A DNA stretch of 9,713 nucleotides from positions 1 to 9,713 of the forward strand of contig JAKSPR010000091.1 of assembly GCA_024404655.1 (NCBI GenBank), written 5' to 3'. Both the position numbers and the translations under genes were made by a program. This document shows, in pieces, positions 1-5,344 of this stretch (positions are counted from its first letter, which is position 1; each line of letters starts with the position of its first letter). The notes below the pieces were generated by a model, which did no database searches, was not told the origin of the DNA, and saw nothing but the letters and a program-made list of their open reading frames with translations. The DNA is from Clostridia bacterium. GTDB lineage: Bacteria > Bacillota > Clostridia > Oscillospirales > CAG-272.

Positions 1-584
1 TCAAGCTCACCTTCCGGCGCATAGCCGCAGCTGACGCCGAGGGCATACACGCGGCAGGCGCTCCCGCCCTCTACGTCGTGGATACGGTCTCCGACCATGA
101 GGACGTCCCGGCGGTCGCCTGCGTAGCCGAGGCGGGCAAGGGTTTCCTCAATGACCTCCGCTTTTTTGGTTCTCCTGCCGTCCATTTCGCTGCCGCAGAT
201 CACGGTGAAATATTCCGAAAGGCCGAATTTTTCGAGAATGCGGCGGCAGAATTCCTCGGGCTTGGAGTAAGCTACGCACAGAATCTTTCCGGCATTTTTC
301 AAAGTTTCCAGCATGGCGGGGACGCCGTCGATGACGCGGTTTTCAAAAATACCCGTGCCGCGGTAGCGCTTGCGGTACCATTCCACAGCCTCCACGGCGG
401 TCTCTCTGTCAAAACCGGCATAGGCCATGAACTGTTCCGTCAGCGGCGGACCGATGAACTCTGTCAGATTTTTCGGGTCGGCTTCGATGCCGAAATGGGC
501 AAGGGCAAAGGCAACGCATTTCGTGATTCCCTCCTCGGGATCGGTCAGCGTGCCGTCAAGATCGAAAAGGATGTACTGATACAT
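1..584 (-). CDS. HAD-superfamily hydrolase, phosphoglycolate phosphatase-like (C-terminus cut by window edge)
   Basis: The 194 visible residues read as a HAD subfamily IA phosphatase, a cytosolic enzyme that removes phosphate from small metabolites through an aspartyl-phosphate intermediate. Motif I is DLDGT at residues 8-12, with D8 the expected nucleophile and D10 the acid/base. The cap domain falls at about 15-85. Motif II is at 104-108 (VAYSK), the motif III lysine is K140 or K141, and motif IV is GDRIHD at 165-170. The start ATG (582-584) has a GGAGGA site 4 bases upstream. The reading frame is open to base 1, so the last 20 or so residues are missing. The spacing and the GDRxHDVxGA-like motif IV resemble Clostridia proteins annotated as phosphoglycolate phosphatase-like, but the substrate cannot be read from sequence. 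One oddity is a tyrosine (Y106) where motif II normally has Thr or Ser. The gene is divergent from the ABC operon and has its own promoter. Confidence 0.88.
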   Translation of the reverse strand, partial: MYQYILFDLDGTLTDPEEGITKCVAFALAHFGIEADPKNLTEFIGPPLTEQFMAYAGFDRETAVEAVEWYRKRYRGTGIFENRVIDGVPAMLETLKNAGKILCVAYSKPEEFCRRILEKFGLSEYFTVICGSEMDGRRTKKAEVIEETLARLGYAGDRRDVLMVGDRIHDVEGGSACRVYALGVSCGYAPEGEL

Positions 585-627
585 GATGTCCTCCGGTTTT
601 CCTGTACTATGGTCTCTATTTATCTTT

Positions 628-656
628 TTTATAAGGGATTTTGCGCAAATTTTCAA
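628..656 (-). promoter_or_regulatory. Sigma-A-type promoter for the HAD gene, with a palindrome in the spacer
   Basis: On the minus strand there is a -35 TTGAAA (651-656), a 17-base spacer (634-650) and a -10 TATAAA (628-633), each hexamer one mismatch from consensus. Transcription would start near 620, giving a leader of about 35-40 bases before the HAD start codon. The perfect 10-bp palindrome TTTGCGCAAA (640-649) sits inside the spacer, a position where a bound repressor or MerR-like activator could act. The operator role is inference; the promoter geometry is read directly. Confidence 0.72.
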
Positions 657-670
657 GTATCCTTGCGCTT

Positions 671-704
671 TTGTCACAGAACCGTCACATTGCTGGTATA
701 CAAT
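671..704 (+). promoter_or_regulatory. Pho-box-like direct repeat and -10 region driving the Gld-like ABC operon
   Basis: Two copies of GTCACA (673-678 and 684-689) are spaced exactly 11 bp apart, within units TTGTCACAGAA (671-681) and CCGTCACATTG (682-692). A weaker third unit (693-703) overlaps the likely -10. The -10 is either an extended form, TG-G-TATACA (694-702), or TACAAT (699-704). No good -35 sits 16-18 bp upstream of either, as expected for an activator-dependent promoter. Tandem 11-bp repeats of CTGTCAT type are the classic PhoB/OmpR-family binding pattern. The assignment to a particular regulator is inference. Transcription would start near 710. Confidence 0.45.
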
Positions 705-723
705 ATAGAAAATGGTTCGGTGC

Positions 724-752
724 GCCCTTTTTGCGTATGACAAAAGAAGGGC
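724..752 (+). other. Hairpin in the leader of the Gld-like ABC operon
   Basis: Bases 724-732 pair with 744-752 to give a 9-bp stem (GCCCTT against AAGGGC, then one T·G and two T·A pairs) around an 11-base loop. A competing 7-bp stem, TTTGCGT (730-736) with ACGCAAA (758-764), shares 730-732, so the two cannot fully form together. Neither stem covers the ribosome site at 778-784, and no U-run follows, so this is not an obvious terminator or known riboswitch. It could be an RNA-stability element or chance. Confidence 0.35.
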
Positions 753-777
753 TGCCGACGCAAATATGAGTACCACA

Positions 778-784
778 GGGAGGA
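778..784 (+). promoter_or_regulatory. Ribosome binding site fixing the TTG start of the ABC ATPase
   Basis: GGGAGGA lies 6 bases before TTG at 791. No ATG or GTG in the same frame is suitably placed, and the translation from TTG matches the usual N-terminus of this ATPase family (M-I-E-V-x-N-L-T-K-R-Y-G). The ATG at 766 is in a different frame. Confidence 0.8.
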
Positions 785-790
785 CTTATT

Positions 791-1897
791 TTGATCGAAG
801 TAAAAAATCTGACCAAACGGTATGGCGACAACCTCGCGGTCAATGACCTCAGCTTCACCGTGGAAAAGGGCAAGATCTACGGATTCTTAGGCCCCAACGG
901 TGCGGGCAAATCCACAACCATGAATATCATCACCGGTTGTCTTGCCGCTACCTCCGGCACGGTGTTGATCAACGGACACGATATCTTTGAAGAGCCTGTT
1001 GAAGCCAAGAAGTGCATCGGCTATCTGCCCGAGCTTCCGCCGCTGTACACCGATATGACCCCGCGCGAATATCTGACCTTCGTCGCACAGGCCAAGGGCA
1101 TTGCCCGCGACCAACGCCAGTATCAGATCAACTACGCCATGGAGCGCACCCAGATCACCCACATGCAGGACCGTCTGATCAAGAACCTGTCCAAAGGTTA
1201 CAGACAGCGTGTCGGCATCGCACAGGCCATGCTGGGCTCCCCCGAGATCATCATCCTCGACGAACCGACCGTCGGCCTTGACCCTCTGCAGATCATCGAG
1301 ATCCGCGACCTCATCCGCAGTCTGGCGGAAGACCACACGGTCATCCTTTCCAGCCATATTCTGAGTGAGGTTTCCGCCGTCTGCAACTACGTCATGATCA
1401 TCGCCCACGGCAGAATGATCGCCTCCGATACCATTGAGAACCTTTCCAAGTATCTGGTTGGCTCCAACATCCTGCACATGACCGTGCGCGGCGACCTCGG
1501 ACGCATCCGCATGGCGATCAATTCCCTTGCCGAGAACGCAAAGACCATCCGCTATGAGGAAAATCCCGAAGAAAAGGCCGACACCTACAACATCGACATC
1601 GAGACGGACCGCGAAACCGACCTGCGTGAAGAAGCCTTCCGCACCTTCGTCGACGAAAACTGCGTGATCCTCAAAATGCAGACAGAAGCCATCGGTCTTG
1701 AGGACGTGTTCTTGAAGCTGACCACCGAGGAAGCGGAAGAATACGCCGTGGAACAGGAAAACGCTGCCATCGAAGAAAAAGAGAACGCCTTTGCGGCTGA
1801 AAAGCTCGACGATGACGACGAGGCGGCTCCTGCTCCCGCTCCCCAGCCCGCCCCCGCGGACAGCGACGATGACGACTATAAGCCGATGTTCTCCTGA
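791..1897 (+). CDS. ABC transporter ATPase, GldA/ABC-2 type, with acidic Ala-Pro tail
   Basis: This is the nucleotide-binding subunit, expected on the cytoplasmic face of the membrane, where it hydrolyses ATP to drive the permease encoded next. All core motifs are intact: Walker A GPNGAGKST (34-42), a YLPE segment at the Q-loop position (78-81, Glu being usual in the GldA group), signature LSKGY (133-137), Walker B IIILDEP (153-159), D-loop GLD (162-164) and switch histidine H189. An accessory domain (about 225-310) follows the core, as in GldA-like ATPases. The last 58 residues are unusual: a Glu/Ala-rich stretch (311-338) followed by runs of Asp and alternating Ala-Pro (339-362), ending YKPMFS. 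Translation starts at TTG. The gene is first in a four-gene operon, 20 bases ahead of the permease. The ATPase call is certain; the substrate is unknown. Confidence 0.93.
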   Translation: MIEVKNLTKRYGDNLAVNDLSFTVEKGKIYGFLGPNGAGKSTTMNIITGCLAATSGTVLINGHDIFEEPVEAKKCIGYLPELPPLYTDMTPREYLTFVAQAKGIARDQRQYQINYAMERTQITHMQDRLIKNLSKGYRQRVGIAQAMLGSPEIIILDEPTVGLDPLQIIEIRDLIRSLAEDHTVILSSHILSEVSAVCNYVMIIAHGRMIASDTIENLSKYLVGSNILHMTVRGDLGRIRMAINSLAENAKTIRYEENPEEKADTYNIDIETDRETDLREEAFRTFVDENCVILKMQTEAIGLEDVFLKLTTEEAEEYAVEQENAAIEEKENAFAAEKLDDDDEAAPAPAPQPAPADSDDDDYKPMFS

Positions 1898-1917
1898 AAG
1901 GACGGATTCACAGTATC

Positions 1918-2781
1918 ATGTATGCAATTTATAAAAAAGAACTGAAAAACTACTTCATCAGCATGTACGGCTACATCTTCATCGCGTTCATGCTGGTCGT
2001 TGCCGGTGTGTTCACCACCATCATCAATCTGATGTCCGGCTACCCGTCCTTTGAAAACGTGCTGGGCAACATCACCATGGTATTCCTTCTGATCATCCCG
2101 ATTCTGACGATGCGCTCCATCGCAGAGGAACGGCACGCAAAGACGGATCAGCTGCTCTACTCCCTGCCCGTCAGCGTCACACAGGTCGTTGTGGCAAAGT
2201 ATCTTGCCATGTTCACGGTTCTGCTGATCCCCTGCGCGATCATGGGTCTTTACCCGCTGATCCTCTCCATCTTCGGCACGGTTCATTTCGGCACGGCCTA
2301 TGCTTCTCTGCTGGGCTTCCTTCTGCTGGGCGGCACGCTGCTCTCCATCGGTCTTTTCATGAGTTCCCTCACGGAAAGCCAGGTCATCGCGGCAGTTACC
2401 TCCTTCGGCGTGATTTTCGCCATGTACCTGATGAACGCGCTGGCATCCCTGATTCCCGGCGGCGCTATGGCCTCCCTCATTGCGTTCGCCATCGTCGCTG
2501 CGGTCTTCGCCTTTGCGGTCTATTCTCTCACGAAGAACTCCACTGTGGCAGGCATCACCCTGGCAGTCGGCATCTTCCTTCTGGCCGCCATCTACTTCAT
2601 CAATTCCAATCTGTTTGCCGGTCTGTTCTCCAAAGTCCTCAACTGGCTGTCCGTCTTTGAGCGGTTCAACACCTTCACCTCCGGCCTGTTTGATCTGACC
2701 AGCATCGTCTACTACATTTCCCTGATCGCGTTCTTCGTCTTCTGCACTGTGCAGTCCGTCGAAAAGCGCCGTTGGGCATAA
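1918..2781 (+). CDS. ABC-2 family permease, GldF-like
   Basis: This 287-residue integral membrane protein is the transmembrane subunit paired with the upstream ATPase. The N-terminal helix (M-Y-A-I-Y-K-K-E-L-K, then Y-F at 12-13) and the cytoplasmic loop after the second membrane segment (LTMRSIAEERHAKT at 63-76, LLYSLPVS at 79-86) are hallmarks of GldF/ABC-2 permeases. That loop contacts the ATPase. Hydrophobic segments lie near 17-38, 50-64, 95-118, 128-150, 155-179, 184-203, 208-228 and 260-278; I would expect six or more to cross the membrane. The protein ends with the basic E-K-R-R-W-A. The ribosome site is weak: AAAGGA overlaps the upstream stop and is 15 bases from the ATG, so translation may be coupled to the ATPase. 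The ATG at 1918 is preferred because the family N-terminus begins there. Substrate unknown. Confidence 0.9.
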   Translation: MYAIYKKELKNYFISMYGYIFIAFMLVVAGVFTTIINLMSGYPSFENVLGNITMVFLLIIPILTMRSIAEERHAKTDQLLYSLPVSVTQVVVAKYLAMFTVLLIPCAIMGLYPLILSIFGTVHFGTAYASLLGFLLLGGTLLSIGLFMSSLTESQVIAAVTSFGVIFAMYLMNALASLIPGGAMASLIAFAIVAAVFAFAVYSLTKNSTVAGITLAVGIFLLAAIYFINSNLFAGLFSKVLNWLSVFERFNTFTSGLFDLTSIVYYISLIAFFVFCTVQSVEKRRWA

Positions 2782-2805
2782 CAGGGGAAAGGAGCAACGC
2801 AAATC

Positions 2806-4266
2806 ATGAGCAACAAGACACAGAACAATCAAAAAGCCACCAAGCTCGGCTCTTACAGCGCATTCCTCACCCTGATCGTCATCGCCATTGTCGTGGTCGT
2901 CAACCTGATGGTCGGCGAGCTGCCTACGACCATTACCAAGATTGACACCTCCAGCTTAAAGCTCTACACCCTCACCGACACCTCCATTCAGATCGTCAAG
3001 AAGCTGAATGAAGACGTCACCATGTACTATATCACCCAGAACGGTACGGAAGATGCAAACATCGAGGAAATGCTGAACCGCTACGCCTCCTATTCCAGCC
3101 GCATCACCGTCCGCAAGATCGACCCCAACGCCCAGCCCGGTTTCTCCCAGAAGTATACGGATTCCTCCCTTTCCAACAACTCCGTCATCGTGGAGAGCGC
3201 GAAGCGTTCCACTGTCGTTCTTTATGAGGAAATCTACTCCACTGAGTATTCCGAGGAAGATATCTACAACTATTACTACTACGGCGTAACCCCCAAGGGT
3301 ACCCAGTATTTCAACGGCGAAGGCAAGCTGACCAGCGCCATTGACTACGTCACCAGCGACGATCTGCCGAAGCTCTATGTTGTCACCGGACATGGTGAGA
3401 CCTCCCTGTCCTCCACCGTCAAAGACGACGCCAAGGCCGAGAACATCCTTACCGAGGACATTTCCCTGCTGACGACCCTTGTCATCCCGGATGACGCCGG
3501 TGCGGTTCTGCTCAACGCGCCCACCGCGGATCTGACCGCAGATGAAGTCAACGTCCTGCGCATGTATATGGCAAAGGGCGGCAAGCTGATGCTGATCACC
3601 GCTTACGACAGCTGCACCAAGGCGAACATGCCGAACCTCCTGGGCCTCGCCGAGGAATATGGTCTGACCATCGAAGAAGGTCTGATGATCGAAGGCAACT
3701 CCGGTTACTATTACACCTATCCCTTCTATCTGCTGCCGCGTCTCAACGCCGAAGCTGATGTAGCGCAGAACCTGTCCTCTGCAAACATCACCACCATTCT
3801 TCCCTACACCCACGGCATCAAGAAGGTCGCGGACACCGGCAAGTATGTGGAAGCCGTTCTCACCACCTCCCAGGATTCCTACATTAAGTCCCTCGATTAC
3901 CTCGGCAATCTGACGGGCGAGGAAAAGGATGCTCTGGAAAAGAAGGCCGACGACGTTTCCGGCAGCTTCTATGCCGCAGCCTACGCCGAAGACACCACAA
4001 CGGGCGGCAAGCTCTTCTGGATCGGTTCTCCCATGATGCTCGATGAGAATCTTTACAGCTACAATTCCGAGCTGTTCATGTCCTCTCTGACCACCCTCTG
4101 TGAGAAGACCTCCTCCATCTCCATCCTCGGCAAAGCGCTGCAGATTCAGTCCCTTGCGGTCTCCGCAGGTTCTGCATACTTCTGGGCAGCCATCCTGATC
4201 CTGCTCCTTCCCATCGGATGTGTCGTCACCGGCTTTGTCATCTGGAACAAGAGACGTAAAAAGTAA
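2806..4266 (+). CDS. GldG-family ABC-associated extracytoplasmic protein
   Basis: This 486-residue protein has one N-terminal membrane segment (about 18-36), a long domain outside the membrane (40-455), and a C-terminal segment (about 456-479) ending in a basic tail, N-K-R-R-K-K. The pattern matches GldG / 'ABC-type uncharacterized transport system' proteins. After the first helix comes a segment (DTSSLKLYTLTDTSIQIVKK, 47-66) leading into a thioredoxin-like or glutamine-amidotransferase-like fold. The strand LPKLYVVTGHGE (187-198) and the segment KGGKLMLIT (257-265) are typical of the family. Tyrosine-rich patches at 154-159 and 301-308 are striking. AAAGGAG lies 11 bases before the ATG, and the gene follows the permease after a 24-base gap. 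In Bacteroidetes, GldG works with GldA and GldF and is needed for gliding. Nothing here shows gliding, so the role in this host is unknown; a lipid- or wall-facing function is only a guess. Confidence 0.85.
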   Translation: MSNKTQNNQKATKLGSYSAFLTLIVIAIVVVVNLMVGELPTTITKIDTSSLKLYTLTDTSIQIVKKLNEDVTMYYITQNGTEDANIEEMLNRYASYSSRITVRKIDPNAQPGFSQKYTDSSLSNNSVIVESAKRSTVVLYEEIYSTEYSEEDIYNYYYYGVTPKGTQYFNGEGKLTSAIDYVTSDDLPKLYVVTGHGETSLSSTVKDDAKAENILTEDISLLTTLVIPDDAGAVLLNAPTADLTADEVNVLRMYMAKGGKLMLITAYDSCTKANMPNLLGLAEEYGLTIEEGLMIEGNSGYYYTYPFYLLPRLNAEADVAQNLSSANITTILPYTHGIKKVADTGKYVEAVLTTSQDSYIKSLDYLGNLTGEEKDALEKKADDVSGSFYAAAYAEDTTTGGKLFWIGSPMMLDENLYSYNSELFMSSLTTLCEKTSSISILGKALQIQSLAVSAGSAYFWAAILILLLPIGCVVTGFVIWNKRRKK

Positions 4267-4281
4267 GAAGGAAATACCGTT

Positions 4282-5277
4282 ATGAGAAACAACAAGCGTC
4301 TGATCACCATGGTAGCCACCCTGTGTGCGCTGATCGTGCTGTTCATCGTCTATGAGGCCGCCGCATCCATGAATGCGGCCCGCCAGAGACGGGAAGCCGC
4401 CGAAGAAGCCGCAAAGAACGCCACCACGATGATCGCGGACAACGATTACAGAAAGGCCGTCGCCGTCTCCTACCAGGAGAAAGGCAAGCCGGCTGTCGCC
4501 CTGAAGACCGACAACGGCCGCTGGGCCTACGAGCCGGATATGACCTATCCCATCAACCAGACCACCGCAACCTACATGGCCTACGCCCTCGCCTCCATGG
4601 CGGCGTCCTCCACGGTCGATCCTGCGGAAGCAAATACCGCAGCCTTCGGTCTTGATGATCCCGAATGGATCTTCTCCATCACCTACGATGTGGACGGCGT
4701 TCAGACCACCCACAACTACCGTCAGGGCAACTACAACGAATTCAGCAAGTCCTATTACTTCATGGAAGACGGCAAAGACACCATCTACATGATCTTCGCC
4801 GGACTGACCGACTTCTTCAAATACTCCCTCCACGACCTCGCCGATGCGGGAACCTTCCCGATCATCACGACGGACAAGTGTGATTCCGTGAACATCGTGC
4901 TGGGCGAAGAATCCGTCACGCTGAACGGTGAGGAAATTGCTGCCTCCTTTGTGGACATGATGAACGTCCTGCAGCCCTCCTCCTTTGCCGATCACCATAT
5001 CAACGCCGACACCCTTGCCAAGTACGGTCTTTCCCAGCCGTGGATGACGGTCTCCGTCAACTACAAAGAGACCATCACCGTGCAGGATGCGGAAGGCGCA
5101 AGCAGCTCTTCCACCATCGAGCAGACCCGCTCCTTCAAGCTCTCCATCGGTGATACCGTGGAAATCGACGGCGAAAAGTACACTGCGTACATCGCAGACG
5201 GCTATCTGTTCATCTTCCTCATGCCCGAGTCCGTTGCGCAGACCATTGCAACGTATGTGACGGCGGAGCAGGGATAA
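4282..5277 (+). CDS. DUF4340-domain membrane-anchored protein
   Basis: This 331-residue protein has a basic start, a single membrane segment (about 8-26), a short Ala/Glu/Arg-rich helix (32-46) and an extracytoplasmic beta-rich remainder. The segment AFGLDDPEWIFSITYDVDG (120-138) and the later YYFMEDG and IYMIFAGL stretches fit DUF4340, a family found almost always beside GldG-type ABC genes. The domain appears to repeat: a second 'Y-G-L-x-x-P-x-M-x-V-x-V' strand pattern occurs at about 248-260. It has no catalytic motif I can recognise. GAAGGA lies 9 bases before the ATG, and the gap to the GldG-like gene is only 15 bases, so it is cotranscribed as the last gene of the operon. It probably forms the outer part of the transporter complex with the GldG-like subunit. 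The family call is good; the function is unknown. Confidence 0.82.
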   Translation: MRNNKRLITMVATLCALIVLFIVYEAAASMNAARQRREAAEEAAKNATTMIADNDYRKAVAVSYQEKGKPAVALKTDNGRWAYEPDMTYPINQTTATYMAYALASMAASSTVDPAEANTAAFGLDDPEWIFSITYDVDGVQTTHNYRQGNYNEFSKSYYFMEDGKDTIYMIFAGLTDFFKYSLHDLADAGTFPIITTDKCDSVNIVLGEESVTLNGEEIAASFVDMMNVLQPSSFADHHINADTLAKYGLSQPWMTVSVNYKETITVQDAEGASSSSTIEQTRSFKLSIGDTVEIDGEKYTAYIADGYLFIFLMPESVAQTIATYVTAEQG

Positions 5278-5295
5278 ACAAAACACGCTGAAACA

Positions 5296-5340
5296 AAACA
5301 AGGATATCTGTTTTTGAGCAGATATCCTTGTTTGCTTTTT
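5296..5340. terminator. Rho-independent terminator between convergent operons
   Basis: A perfect 15-bp stem (5296-5310 with 5319-5333) encloses an 8-base loop, TTTTTGAG. It is followed on the plus strand by GC and five T. On the minus strand the stem runs into TTT-TGTTT, so it can stop transcription from both sides. It lies 18 bases after the DUF4340 stop codon and 4 bases from the stop of the convergent exporter gene. Confidence 0.93.
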
Positions 5341-5344
5341 GGAT

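Noticed and set aside
78..740. 220-codon plus-strand open frame over the HAD gene and its promoter
   Set aside because: It is antisense to a clear HAD hydrolase, has no ribosome site, and its tail is promoter DNA.
737..769. Ten-codon leader peptide (M-T-K-E-G-L-P-T-Q-I) ahead of the ABC ATPase
   Set aside because: It is preceded by CCCTTTTT with no ribosome site, and there is no attenuator-like terminator, so there is no support for translation.
766..791. ATG at 766 as the ATPase start
   Set aside because: It is out of frame with the ATPase and lies upstream of, not after, the GGGAGGA site.
1022..1036. Glutamate instead of glutamine at the ATPase Q-loop as a loss-of-function sign
   Set aside because: The YLPE form is usual in GldA-like ABC-2 ATPases, so it is not an anomaly.
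1876..2832. 318-codon minus-strand open frame opposite the ABC-2 permease
   Set aside because: Asp/Gly/His/Gln-rich composition typical of the complement of a hydrophobic membrane gene; no start signal.
2956..5301. 781-codon minus-strand open frame opposite the GldG-like and DUF4340 genes
   Set aside because: It lies in exact codon register with the sense genes, has no ribosome site, and reads as Gly/Val/Asp/His-rich sequence without a domain. It is a codon-bias shadow.
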